From contig JAPTJF010000050.1 of the NCBI GenBank assembly GCA_029339195.1, positions 1-64,000 of the forward strand: a stretch of DNA of 64,000 bases, given 5' to 3'. Origin of the DNA: Micractinium sp. NFX-FRZ. Lineage: Eukaryota > Chlorophyta > Trebouxiophyceae > Chlorellales > Chlorellaceae. Every line of letters starts with the position of its first letter. Position 1 is the stretch's first letter. Positions 1-12,818 of this stretch are shown here, piece after piece. A program made the position numbers and the translations under genes. A model generated the notes under the pieces. The model saw only the letters and a program-made list of their open reading frames with translations, made no database searches and had not been told where the DNA came from.

Positions 1-72
<72 letters not shown>

Positions 73-73
73 G

Positions 74-116
<43 letters not shown>
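1..116. repeat. Poly-G tract (low complexity)
   Basis: The first 116 bases are all G except a single A at 72 and C at 74. The tract lies in what should be an intron of the gene that follows. It may be a real G-run able to form quadruplexes, a collapsed repeat, or an assembly artefact. Nothing functional can be read from it. Confidence 0.9.
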
Positions 117-117
<1 letters not shown>

Positions 118-286
118 GCAGGGGCGCGCAGTGTTTGGGAATAGCCTGGGTGGTGCTGGGCGCCCAGAAGCTCATGGCACAGTGCCTCTCCCTCCCCCTG
201 CCCCTCCGTGCCACAACCCTGCCCCTCTTCCTGCCCCTCTTGAGCCACACCACCCCTGCTCCCCGGGACTCCGTTCCCCCTCCCAG

Positions 287-3200
287 GAACGTGCACCCCT
301 CTACATCCCTGGTCGCTGCGCTGCCAGGTGCCTGCATGCTTGTGGCCGCCAGCCATTGCCTGGCGCTGGTGCACGCCGACACCCCGCAGGACCGGCAGCT
401 GGTGCGGGTGAGGCTGCACGGGCGGCCCACCTGCGCGGCAGCCCTGTCTGAGCATCTGGCGGTGGTGGGAGACGGCGCCGGGCAGCTGACGCTGCTGGAC
501 CTGCGGCGGCTGGAGGGGGTGCCCGTGGCACGGGGCATGCTGGCAGCCGCCCCCTCCTGCCTGGCCTTCCTGCCGGCAGCATCATCAAGTACTGGCTCTG
601 CAGCCGTACCCACAGCAGCAGGGGCACCAGAGGGCCTGCTGTTTGTGGGCAGCAGCAGCGGCGGCAGCCTGTTCCTGGAGGTGCCGCAGTGGCAGGTGGC
701 GCCGGCTGGCGACACCTGCCACCTGGCCGCCAGCGTGGCGCCTGTGGCCTCTGCTGTCCTGTTTGAGGACGACTGCGGCGACAGGCGGCTGCTGGCCTGC
801 TGCGGGCAGGCGCCCTTTGGCCGGCTGGCGCTGGGCCGCCTGGCGGCTGGGCTGGCCCCGCTGGCGGCAGGCGGGGGAGACCTACCAGTAAGTGGGGCGG
901 GGCCTCCCATGCAAGCCAGGCTGCCTCCGGACGGGCTCACGTGATCGGCTTGCATAATGGGCGGGCCCACATGATGGACTGATTGGAGGTGTGTGCTTGA
1001 TGGCGTGGGCTTCCGCCGACGGCTGGGCTGCTGGCGCTTTCCTATAAGAGTAAGCACCTCGCTCATCCCCTGCTCACCCCACCGCCTTGCCTGCCTGTGT
1101 CCCGCTTGCCCCGCTCCTTGTTTGCCTGCCTGTGCAGGGCCTGGTGCGGCTGCTGGGCCTGAAGGCCTCCCCCTCTGCCGCCTGCCACCGCTACCTGCTC
1201 CTCTCCTGCGACGCCGCCGCCGCCGGGGCGTGCTCAGCGGGCAGCGATGGGTGGACCCTGGTGCTGGAGGCTGAGGCGGGGGAGCTGCGGTCTGCAGAGC
1301 TGCCTGGCATGCAACTGGAGGCGGCCACGCTGCTGGCAAGCCCGCTGGTGGGGGGAGGCATGCTGCAGGTCACGCCGCAGGTGGGAGCCTCCCCGGCCAC
1401 ATGGCCACCCTGGCAGCTGCCTGGTGCTTGGCAGGCTTGTGGATAACGGGCCCCTGAGCTGCTTGGCCACGGGTGACCCTCCCCTGCTCCCTGGCCACAC
1501 GGGCAGTGTCCTGGTCTTTGACAGGCATCCGTTGGATGCCCAGCTGTCATCCCCAGCTGGCGCTGGTTTGCTGCACGTGTGGCTGGCCCACAAGGGAGGC
1601 CGCCCCGACTGTCCGAGCTACTCACCCTCAGTCCTGCCTGCCCTGCCTGGCCCTGCCTGCCCGTCGCCCCCTTGCAGGGTGCCACCGTGTTCCGGCCCAC
1701 CGCCTCTGGCACGGTGCAGTCGTCCTGGCACCCCCCAGGGGGCAGCCAGGTCAGCCTGGCCGCCCAGCAGGGTCAGTACCTGGCACTGGCCTGCGGCGCA
1801 CAGCTGCAGGTGCTGTACTGCGGCGGTACGGGCAGGCTGCAGGAGGAGTGCCGGCTGGAGCTGCCGCAGCAGGCGTCCGCGCTGGCGCTGTTTGAGCTGG
1901 GCGCCGGCGGCGGCAGCGGCTCGGGTGCCGAGGTGTGTGCGCCTGCTGCCTCTGCTGCTGCTGCCTGGTGCGCCTGCTGCTGCTGCTGCTGCTGCAGCTG
2001 CTGCAGCTGCTGCCTGGTTGTGCCGCTGCCGCCGCTGCTGCAGCTGTTGCCACCCACCTGTGCCGACAATTGAACCAGGCGTAGGATGAGTGCAGGGCCG
2101 TGCTCCTGTCCACAGCACGGCCGGCGTGTGCCTGGTAGTACCCCACCCCCGGGCTTCTCTGCCCCGCCTCACCCGCAGGGCGGCGAGGTGTGGCTGGCCG
2201 CGGGCCTGTGGCTCTCCAACGAGGTCCTCCTGCAGCCGCTGTCCGCCCAGGAGCCGGTCTGCCGCCTGGCGCTCGACTGCCAGCCGCGCTCGCTGGCCGT
2301 GGTGGGCGCCAGCGGGGGCGGCAGCTACCTTGTGGTTGGGTCCAGCAGCGGGGAGCTGCTGTGGTGGCGGGTGGAGGTGCAGCGGGACGCGTTTGGCGCC
2401 AGCAGTGGCGTGCAGCTGCATGAGTGCGGGTGGGCGAGGGCGGGGGTGGCCCCCGTCGACCTCCACCTGCTGCCGCCGGCGGCATTCGGCAGCAGCGGTG
2501 ACGGCAGCCTCAGCAGCCGGAGCTCTGGCGGTGCTGCCAGCACAGAGGCAGGGGCAGCAGCAGGGGCAGCGGGCAGCAGGCCTCTCCTGCTTGCGGTGTC
2601 GGACCAAGCGCTGCTGCTGGGGCCCGACCCTTCAGACCCCTCCCGACTGGCGGCGGCCCGCCTGCACGGGGGGCAGGGCCTGACGGCGGCGTGCCCCATG
2701 GTCACCTCCGAACTGCCGGGCAGCGGCGTGGCATACGTGCAAGGTGGGGAGCTGCACATCGGCGGGCTGGACCCTGCTGTGCAGTTGCGTTGGGATGAGC
2801 TGGCGCTGCCAGCTGGGGCCACCGCCAGCTCAGCCGCCTACCTGTCTGACAGCAGCATCGCAGCGGTAGCCTGCACAGAGGCGGATGGCAGCAGCAGCCT
2901 GCGGCTGTTAGACACACCAGCTCTGCAGCAGCTGGCCCACCTGCCCATGCCAGCGGGGCACAGCATCACAGCGCTGGCAGCGGCGCACCTGCCCTGCTCC
3001 TCTCTTTGGGAGCAGCAGCCGCCTGCAGGACAGGTCGGCGGCAGCAGTGGCGGCGGCAGCGGTGGCGGTGGTAGCACCGCCGCTGAAGCTGCAGCAGCGG
3101 CGGGTGCTATGCAGCAGGCACCGGGGAGCAAGCAGTTCCTGCTTGTGGCGCTGAGTGTAGACAGCTGGGCAGCAGCCAGCAGCAGGCCAGCACCAGCAGA

Positions 3201-5243
3201 GGAGCTGCCTGGGCCAGCAGCAGCAGCAGCAGACAGCAGGCAGCCGTGGTGGCGGCAGCAGGCAGTGTGTGAGCCAAGCAGAAGCCAAGAGCAGCAACAG
3301 AGCGAGCAGGCGGCTGGTGCCCCGCAGCAGCAGCAAACAGGCGTGTTGCGAGTCTACGAGCTGCGCCGGCGGCAGGAGGGCGCAGCTGCGCATGCTGGCA
3401 ATAGCGAGAGCAGCGGCAGCGGCGCCAACAATGAGAGCAACAGCAGCAGCGGCGGAGGCAGCGGGGGAGGGGCACATGACCTTGTGCTGCACGGCAGCTG
3501 CACTCTCCCGACCGCTGCCTTCAGCCTGACGACAGTGCAGCCTGATGGCGAGCCACTCGACCCTCGGGGGGCCCAGGCGCCGGCGGACATGCCAGACGGC
3601 AGCAGCGGCCGTGCAGGCGCCAGTGCGCCAGCAGCAGAGGCACAGCAGCAGCCGCTGCTAGCAGCAGGCTGCCACGACGGCGCCGTGCGCCTGTACAGGT
3701 GAGCTGGCGCTGCTGACGGGGCGGAGCTGAGCTGGTGCTGCTGGCCGCAGCCCTGCTGTGGCTGCCGGCAGCAGACTGGAACACCCGCTTGTGCTCCTGC
3801 CAGACACCCCAACAATACCCTATGGTTGCACTCCTGACAGCTTACTAACCACTGCATCTACACTTGCCTCTCCCCCCTCCCTGCCCCGCCCGCAGAGTGT
3901 TTGTAGACGAAGCAGGGCTGGAGGGGCGGCACGCACTGGAACAGGGGCTCGCGTCCATTGCGGCTGCTGAGGTGGAGCCTTTGAAGTTGGCCCAAGGGCA
4001 GCAGGAGCAGGCGCAGGAGCGGCAGCAGCAGCTGAGCGCACGGGCAGCACAGGTGGCACAGCACCGGGCAGCGGCGCCCCTGCCAACCGCCTGGCGGCTG
4101 TGGCACCAACATGTGGCGCTGCAGCTGGTTGCAAAGGTGGGGCGCCGCTAGCTGCAAGGGCCTGCCTGCCACACTGGTGCTCTCGCTCCCGACCTGCCCT
4201 GCCCTGCACCACGCTCTCTCCCCTGCCCCGCCATGCCCAGACCTCCCAGCTGCATCTTCACCTCTCGGCTGCTGTTGGGTGCTCTTCCCTGCTGCCCGCC
4301 CGTCTCTGTCGCAACTCTCCTGCGCTCATCTTCCCCATCCCCTGTCCTGCAGGCCCCCACCTGCTTTGAGGGTATCCCCGCCAGCCTGGCAGCTTCCGGC
4401 AGCTGCCTCTACGCCCTCGACCTCCTCTCCTCCCTCACCGCCTTCCGGGTGCAGCCCCTGGCTGCGGGGCAGCTGCCCTCCCTGGTACCGCTGGCTACTG
4501 ACCTGACCGGGCGCCACCTCAGTGCCATGCTGCCGCTGTCAGACACCGCTGTGCTGGCGGGCCTGCACGCTGGCGGCCTCCTGCTCATCCAACGGGATCC
4601 CGCCGCCGAGCGGGAGCGGCAGGCAGCGGGGCGCAGCCGATGGGAGCTTGCCCAAGAGCTGGGGGGCGGCGGTGAGGAGGCGCAGGGGCAGCCAGCGGCG
4701 GGCCCTGCCGGGGCAGCCCGCCGCTATGTGCCTACCCTCCACGAAGCGGTCCAGCTGGATGTGGCTGCCTCCCACGCTGACCTGCCGGGCAGCGTGGCAG
4801 CCATCTGCCCAGGCCTGCTCGGCGTGCCGCAGCGCCAGCTGGGCGAGCTGCTCGGCGGCAGCAGCAGCAACAGCAGGGGCAGCGGCAGCCGAGGCAGCAG
4901 CAGCAGGACGGGGGAGGCGACAGTGGTGTGCACCAGCGGCGCCGTCGTCTCCGCCCGCCTGCTCACACGGGAGCAGCACGGCGTGCTGTGGCAGCTGCAG
5001 CGGGCAGCAGAGATGACAGCTGGTGCAGAGGCCGGCTGGGACAGCCAGCTCAGCCTGGCACCCGCAGGCGGCACAGCAAGAGCATTGGCATCCGTGGTGA
5101 CGGCACCCGGGGGGTGCCTGGATGGCGGCCTGCTGGTGGCGGCGTATGTGCAGCCAGGCTGGCACCAGCGGCTGCTCAGGGTGGCCCCGCCTGAGGTGGT
5201 GCGGGAGGGGCGCAGCATCTTGCAAGCCCACGGCCTGCTGTGA
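287..5243 (+). CDS. CPSF-A/DDB1/SF3B3-family beta-propeller protein (5' partial)
   Basis: Visible exons: 287-887, 1138-1380, 1678-1932, 2179-3698, 3896-4136 and 4353-5243 (stop TGA). They join in frame to 1249 residues, and the first exon enters in phase 2, so the start lies left of the window or in the poly-G tract. The protein is a string of WD-like beta-propeller segments. Family-like blocks include LLFVGSSSGGSLFLEV (as in the N-terminal domain of MMS1/CPSF160/DDB1) and the C-terminal HLSAMLPLSDTAVLAGL...LLLIQRD block typical of the CPSF-A region, with a C-terminal helix around LWQLQRAAEM. Known members act as scaffolds in mRNA 3' processing, splicing (SF3b130) or CUL4 ubiquitin ligases. 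This one is divergent and carries long Ser/Gly/Ala/Gln-rich insertions, mostly in the fourth exon, so I infer a plant-type CPSF-A-like paralog rather than DDB1 itself. Confidence 0.7.
1965..2047 (+). repeat. (CTG)n-rich microsatellite in intron
   Basis: This is an imperfect run of TGC/CTG triplets with CAG interruptions, inside the intron between exons 1678-1932 and 2179-3698. It makes spurious polycysteine and polyglutamine ORFs on both strands. Confidence 0.8.
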
Positions 5244-5993
5244 GGCGCCGTGTGTGTGTGTGTTGCATTCCTCCCATGTGCCTGGCGCTTTTTGTACTCC
5301 CGAACCCTGTACAGCACCTCGTTGCAGCGCATGCATTGCCGCATGAGCGACAGCACAGAGAGCGGTGCAGCAGCAGAGGCAGGGAGCACAAACAAGGAGC
5401 AGGGGGAGGGGGCCAAAGCGCAAGGCAAACCCTGCAGGTATCCTGCCTGCTGCGCACCATGCTTTCCCTCTCTCTTGCATGCATCTGTTTGCATACAAAC
5501 ACAACAAAGTTGTTGTTTTCGAGAGGAGGGGCATGTGTTATCTGTATGTGTACCGAAATCGGAGGGAGCAATACAAGGCGTGTGGGCAGGCAGCCTCTGA
5601 GGGAGGGCAGGGAGGTGCCTGCGAAGCTGTGCTCTTGCCCAACGGTGTGCCCCTCAGGGTGCATGCTATTATGCATGGAACACTGCTCGAGGGGCAAGCT
5701 GAGAGGTGCAGGGCATCACATGAACGCAGGGGGCCATCGCGGCGAGTGGCTGATAGGGCTCTGGTATGGGTGCGGCGGGTTAGGGGCAGGTGGAGATGCG
5801 GGGGCAGGAGCATCAGGGCAGGTGTATGGGCGTGCAGAGCAAACCCCGGCTGTATTGCTCAAAGCAGAGAGATGTCTTGGGTGTCTTAAGGCTGGCCTGG
5901 CAGGGGTTTGAGTGCCGGCATGGCAGGGCGGCTGCTGCCACAGACGCAGTGTGACAGCGGCGGTGGGCTTGCGGGTGGAAGGGGGCTGGGGAT
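5244..5993. other. Convergent 3' intergenic region
   Basis: It holds the 3' end of the CPSF-A-like gene (with a short GT run at 5250-5262) and the 3' UTR of the first SH3 gene on the minus strand. The part from about 5326 is one copy of the tandem duplication described separately. No exact TGTAA signal was found on either strand. Confidence 0.5.
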
Positions 5994-6878
5994 TCAGCAG
6001 GGCTTGAGGAACTCCTCTGCCACGTAGGCCAGCTGGCCCTGGTACAGGAACTCGGTCCAGTCACGCCCGCAATCCGTGATGACGTTGCAGGTGACCTTCA
6101 CCTGTGTGAGGAGGCGGGGCGGGGCAGGCGAGTGGCGAGGAGGAGTTGGGAGTGAGTGGGAGTGTGAGCTGAAGGTCGCCTGGTCGCATGGATGGTGGCA
6201 CCAGTGGTACTACCATCTAGTAGAAGTCTTCATCACCCATCGATCCTTCACACTCCGAGGGGAACGTTCAGCATGCCTTCCTTTTTTGCACCAGGCAAGG
6301 GCTGCCAGACAACCTGCAGGCATGCGCTGGGCCCCACCCCTCACCTTGTCACCCTTGAACAGCAGACCTAGCACCGTCTGCAAAATATTGCGGGGCCAGG
6401 GAGGGAAGGCACGGGGGTGGGTCAGCCGACGGCTGCGCCGGGCGCTGGGACATGGTGCCGGTGGCACAGCAGGCCTAGCAGGCCAAGCGGGGCAACCGGG
6501 TCGAGTGGTCCAGCTGTGGCGCTACCACCACTGCTACCGTTGGCACCTCGAAATTTGATATATGAGATGCCAGCTGCAGAAAGTAGCAGCATCTGGGGGG
6601 GTCTACTGGTCAAGCACACGACCCACAACACCCAGACCCTGCCGCTCACCTGCGCTCCCGGAGCGGGCCGCCCACCACCCCGCCCCAACCCGCCCCACCT
6701 CGTCGGTGCAAGCATCGGCGCGCACACGTACGCCGTCCCCAGTGACCTTCCAACAGTCAGCACAGCCCGCCAGAGGGTTCTTCGCCAGCAGCTCGCGGGC
6801 CGGGCGCTCGGCGCCGCTCGCGGCGGTGGCCAGCAGCAGCCCGGCCAGGGCTGCCAGGGCGATGGTGCGGGGCAGCAT
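5994..6878 (-). CDS. Secreted bacterial-type SH3 (SH3b) domain protein, paralog 1
   Basis: Exons on the minus strand: 6878-6699, 6377-6345 and 6101-5994, giving 106 aa. Residues 1-22 are a clear signal peptide (MLPRTIALAALAGLLLATAA). The rest is one SH3_3-like domain: KVTGDGVRVR is the first strand, VLGLLFKGDK the n-Src-like turn, CGRDW and LAYVAEEFL the final strands. Six cysteines in the mature part suggest disulfides. In bacteria such domains bind peptidoglycan or peptides and sit in secreted wall enzymes. Here the domain stands alone, so an extracellular or lumenal binding role is inferred only. It has one intron more than its tandem paralog at 8345-8885; the middle exon is just 33 nt. 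All introns are GT-AG. Confidence 0.85.
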
Positions 6879-6944
6879 GTCTCCTTGTTGGGGGGTGCAG
6901 GCCAGTAGGGAGCGAGAGAATGGCGAGAAAGGCAACCCCTGTGC

Positions 6945-6964
6945 AATTTAAGAGCCTGGGGGAC
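6945..6964 (-). promoter_or_regulatory. Conserved AT-rich core promoter block, SH3 paralog 1
   Basis: The 20-base block (plus strand aatttaagagcctgggggac) begins 67 bases upstream of the ATG and is identical at 8954-8973, 69 bases upstream of the second paralog's ATG. On the coding strand it contains TTAAATT, a plausible TATA-like element. Flanking bases have diverged, which argues for constraint. Confidence 0.5.
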
Positions 6965-7833
6965 TGCAGGAACACGTCCGCCACCTTGGCAAGCGTTCCA
7001 GGGGGCACCACGGCAGGGCAATACATACAGGAGTTGGGTGGGGGGCCGCAGCTGGATGCCTCCAGACCCCAGCCCTTGTTGTCTAGGACATCCGATGCAG
7101 GGGAAAGGCCAATCTTGGCACGAGAGAAGAGGGAGGTGAGAGGCCACCTCCAGCACCCACAGGTCTGCCTACTCCTGCAGACGGACCTGTTGTGCTTGAA
7201 ACGTGGTGCCCTGCCTTCGCCTGTGTCCCAACCTTCTACACCGGTTGGAATTCTCCGAACATGGCATCGGGAGCCGAACATCTGCCTCCAACACGTACAC
7301 CTAAGCTTTTTTTTGGTTGGCTTTTTCTGCTGTTGTGCAGCCTGAGCAGCGGGCACTTGCAGGAGGGAGCGGTAGGAAGGGCAGCGGGCGCTGCAGGGAG
7401 CTGGGCAGAGCTGTGGGTGCACTCATGTCTCTCTGGCGCCACATGTTCTGCGCACCACTCTACCCTCTGGCGAAACCAGTGCACACAGGAAGAATTAAGA
7501 AGGTAGCTTGCAGGTGGGGGCGCAGTGTGAGCAGCGCAGGCAGGGCTTTCAAGCACACGCGCTGGTTTTGAGGGCCATAGCGGCAGGAGCAGCAGGCAGT
7601 CCCTGAACGGCGGTCCGCATTCTCTGAGGGAATGGCACCGGCTTGCACAGCGCGAGCAACGCATGCATTGCACATGGGCGACAGCACTTTGAGCAGTGCA
7701 GCATCAGATGCAGATGCAGGGAGCACAGAAAAGGAGCGGGGAGAACGGGCCAATACACACTGTGGTAACACATACTGCTGGCAGCACATACCCTGGTCGG
7801 CTCTGCAGGTATCCTGCCGGCTGCTTAGATATG

Positions 7834-7838
7834 TTACA
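7834..7838 (-). terminator. TGTAA poly(A) signal, SH3 paralog 2
   Basis: TTACA on the plus strand reads TGTAA on the coding strand, about 510 nt after the stop at 8345. TGTAA is the usual chlorophyte poly(A) signal. The assignment is by position only. Confidence 0.35.
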
Positions 7839-8344
7839 AGCATGTTGTTCAAACACAACAGGGTTGTTGTTAAGAGGAGGGGCACGTGTGTAAGTGTGCC
7901 GAAGCCGGAGGGAGCAACTCAAGGTGGAAGGGCAGCCAAGAAGGCAGGTGCGGCCTTACGCAAAGGGTTTTGTCATTGTAACGCCCACTGGAGCCAACTA
8001 GACTCATGAAACAAGCGAGGGTAGAGTTCAAGCAGGTGTGCCCCTCGGGGGTGCAGCAACCTCTCATGCATGGCTCAATGCAAGAGGGGCAACCCGAGGT
8101 GTGCAGGGCATCACATGAACGCAGGGGGCCATCTCGGGGAGTGGCTTATAGGGCTCATGGTACGGGGTGCGGAGGGTCAAGGGCGGGGGGAAATGCAGGA
8201 GCAGGAGCATCAGGGCAGGCGTATGGGTGTGCAGAGCAAGCCCCGGCTCTATGCTGTATAAAGGAGGGCGGTGTTGGGTGTCTTGGGGCTGGCCTGGCAG
8301 GGTGGCTGCCGCCAGAGTCGCCTGGAGGCAGGCAGGGCGGGTGC

Positions 8345-8885
8345 TCAGCAGGAGGTCAGGAACTCAGTTGCCACGTAGGCCAGCCCCCCCTTGTGCTTGA
8401 TCTCAGCCCAGTCGTGGCCGCAGGTGTTCTGGAGGACGGTGCAAGTGTGGGTCACCTGTGGGTAGGGGGGCGCAGGCAGGAGGGGAGGGGAGGTTGGGAA
8501 GGAGCGGGAAGGCCACGGAATGTTCGCATCACAGCACGGGGGCACCTGCCCCCCAGTGACGAGAGTCTGGCTCATGCTCGCACAATCCACACAGCGTGGG
8601 GGGGGGGAAGGTTCAGCCTGCCTTCCTTCAGCTGCAAGGGTTGCAAGTCAACCTGCAGACGCAGCGCCTGCGCCCGCCACTTGCCTTATCACCCTTGAAC
8701 AGTAGTCCAAGCACCGTGCCGCACGGCTTTGAGCGCACGCGGACGCCGTCACCCGTGACCTTACGGCAGGTGTCGCAGGGCGCCGCGCCCTCCACAGGCA
8801 GCGCCTGCAGGTCACGACGAGCAGCGGCGGCGGTGGCCAGCAGCAGCCCGGCCAGGGCTGCCAGGGCGATGGAACGGGACATCAT
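8345..8885 (-). CDS. Secreted bacterial-type SH3 (SH3b) domain protein, paralog 2
   Basis: Exons on the minus strand: 8885-8685 and 8455-8345, giving 103 aa. It has a signal peptide (MMSRSIALAALAGLLLATAA) and one SH3b domain (KVTGDGVRVRSKPCG, TVLGLLFKGDK, CGHDWAEIK, GLAYVATEFL) aligning end to end with paralog 1. The single intron starts GCAAGT instead of GT. Only this GC-AG choice keeps the frame and gives a junction of the same length as in paralog 1. The position of intron 1 in paralog 1 is uninterrupted here. Shared signal peptide and promoter block suggest the pair is co-regulated; mature sequences have diverged markedly. Function beyond secretion and a small beta-barrel fold is unknown. 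Confidence 0.85.
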
Positions 8886-9901
8886 GTTGCCTTGTTGGGG
8901 GGTCGCAGGCCAGAAGGAAGTGAGAGAGTGGGGAGAAGGAGACCCCCCCGTGGAATTTAAGAGCCTGGGGGACGCGGGAAAGCTGCGGCCACCCTGGCCA
9001 TGTGTTCCAAAGGGGCACTGCGGCTGGGCGATACAGGAGAAGGTTGGGGCCCTGCAGCTGCCCCAAGCAACCCGTGGCTGCCTGCTGCTGCCTGGGTGTA
9101 GATTAAAAGACAAAGTGAAGCATCGGCAAGACACATGTGAAGGGGGAGCCCGCAACACAACACGCCCACCGCCGCACATGGACCTGTTGTGCCACTCTTG
9201 CTGAACGGTGGTGCCTCAACAGCGGGCCTCCTCCCCTTGTCTCCAACACTCAAAAGAGTTACTTTCTGTCATGTTAGCACCCACGCTCTACCACCTGCAG
9301 CCTTGTGGGCAGTCCAAGCAGCCACCACTGGCAGCAGCGGCGGCGGCGGCAGGAGGGCAGCGGGCGCCGCAGGGCGCCGCCGGGAGCTAGGCGTGGTTAT
9401 GGGGATTGCCCGCGCTCTCTGACGCATCTTGCACTCTTTTGCAATGTCTTGGCAAACTGTGTGCTGATACAGCGGCTGCAATCGACGCAACAAAAGTGAG
9501 GACATTGCCAAGCCAAGCCCAGCACAACGCCGAGACGCCCACTTGAGTAGCTGTCTGAGCTTCACTGCAAGTGCGCACAGTCCGTGCTACAAGGACTTCA
9601 GTGTCACTTGCAGATCGGGGTTCCCGCCGGCGCGCACACAGTATGATCTGCACGAGTGTATATCATCTACCGATCAGCTACAGGGTTGCCACATCGCCAG
9701 GAGCGCAAAGAGAGGGCCCAGCTGTGGCTTGCGTGCTGTGCAGGCCGCGGTGCATGGGTGGCTCAAACAACGCCGCGTGGAGCTATTTCGCACTCACCCA
9801 CGCTGTACGCCTCGCTCCCGACTGAATATAGGCTCTGAAGTGCCAGCCCGCTCGCTACGTCTCTAGGAGGTCCTCCTCTCGCTGCTGCGCGCTCGGGCAC
9901 T
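8886..9901. promoter_or_regulatory. Divergent promoter region, SH3 paralog 2 / Rab2
   Basis: About 1 kb lies between the two divergent starts. It holds the conserved 20-base block at 8954-8973 for the SH3 gene, the end of duplication copy B, and a TATA-like stretch (gaatata, about 9822-9828) roughly 75 bases before the Rab2 ATG. No coding region is supported. Confidence 0.45.
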
Positions 9902-11977
<2,076 letters not shown>

Positions 11978-12818
11978 GGGGCTCCCCTGCCGGCGCCAGA
12001 GCAAGGCATCCGGGCCGGCCTGCAGGGGCCAGCGACCGGCTGGCGCTGGCGCACCCTGGGTGCAACCCTGCACATCACTTCCTTTCTCTTGTCAACGCTG
12101 AGTGGCCCTCTCTTCTTCTGTGCCTGTCCATTTCTGGGATGCTGGCCTGAATAATTTGCTTTGGGCGTGCGCCCCCCTTTCTCTTCCCATCTCTGCCACC
12201 CCACTTGTTCCCTCCCCTACGCAGTCTCTTCTGTCTTGCATCGTGTACATTACACACTGTAAGGGGGCACTCTGTAAAAACAAGCACTCCCTTCACTTAT
12301 GGGGCATTGGCGGAACTGGGGATGGTTCAGCGACAAAAAGCCGAGATGGGGCAGGGCCGCAGCAGAAGGAGCAGAGTGGGCAGCAGTGCCGGGGCATGCC
12401 AACGCCACGCCGCAAAGAAGGGCGGGTCAGGGCAGCCTTACGGGGACGAAGAGGCAGTGGCAGTGTCCTGTTACGCTGAAGGCAGTGTGTGCTAGCTTAG
12501 CTGGCTGCAAAGCGCCCACGCAGGAAGGAATGAAATCATGGAAAAGTGTTGTCTCGCTGGTGTGGTGCTGCGCCGCGCTGGTGGATGGCCCGCCCCCCCC
12601 TTCATATGGAGTGGGCGGGCAGCATGCCAGGAGACAGGCAGGGACGCAGGAGTATCGTCAGAAGCATGGTGCGCGGCATTCGTTGACTCAGCAAAGCGGA
12701 GGGTCAGGCCTGCCGGAGGGCCGTGGCAGGCAGCGCAAGGAGGGGCCTCCCCCACACCGGGTGCACCTGCCCCGCAGGAGCGCTGGCAGCGGCTGCCTGC
12801 CTGGCCTCGTCACGCCCT
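11978..12818. other. Convergent 3' UTR region, Rab2 / GME
   Basis: This 841-bp stretch separates two convergent stop codons. It holds the shared palindromic poly(A) element at 12250-12262 and another TGTAA at 12273-12277. Nothing coding is supported. Confidence 0.6.
12250..12262. terminator. Bidirectional poly(A) element TTACACACTGTAA
   Basis: TTACA (12250-12254) reads TGTAA for the minus-strand epimerase gene, 565 nt past its stop. TGTAA (12258-12262) serves the plus-strand Rab2 gene, 281 nt past its stop. The two halves are separated by three bases and form a perfect inverted repeat except for the centre. Confidence 0.55.

Larger units (their letters stand above)
5326..7405. repeat. Tandem duplication, copy A (SH3 gene plus flanks)
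   Basis: Copy A resembles 7657-9390 in the same order. Shared blocks include the GCATGCATTG/GCGACAGCAC block at 5328, the block GTGCAGGGCATCACATGAAC at about 5705, the whole SH3 gene, a 20-base promoter block at 6945-6964, and a GC-rich block near 7370-7400. Coding parts are better conserved than flanks, so the duplication is not recent. Outer limits are approximate. Confidence 0.75.
7657..9390. repeat. Tandem duplication, copy B (SH3 gene plus flanks)
   Basis: This is the second copy of the unit described at 5326-7405, in the same orientation. Shared flanking blocks are at about 7660, 8101-8132 and 8954-8973. Several indels distinguish it from copy A. Boundaries are approximate. Confidence 0.75.

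Noticed and set aside
1618..2607. Long minus-strand ORFs opposite the CPSF-A-like gene
   Set aside because: Composed of Ala/Arg/Pro/Gln-rich shadow sequence from GC-rich triplets, with no family motif.
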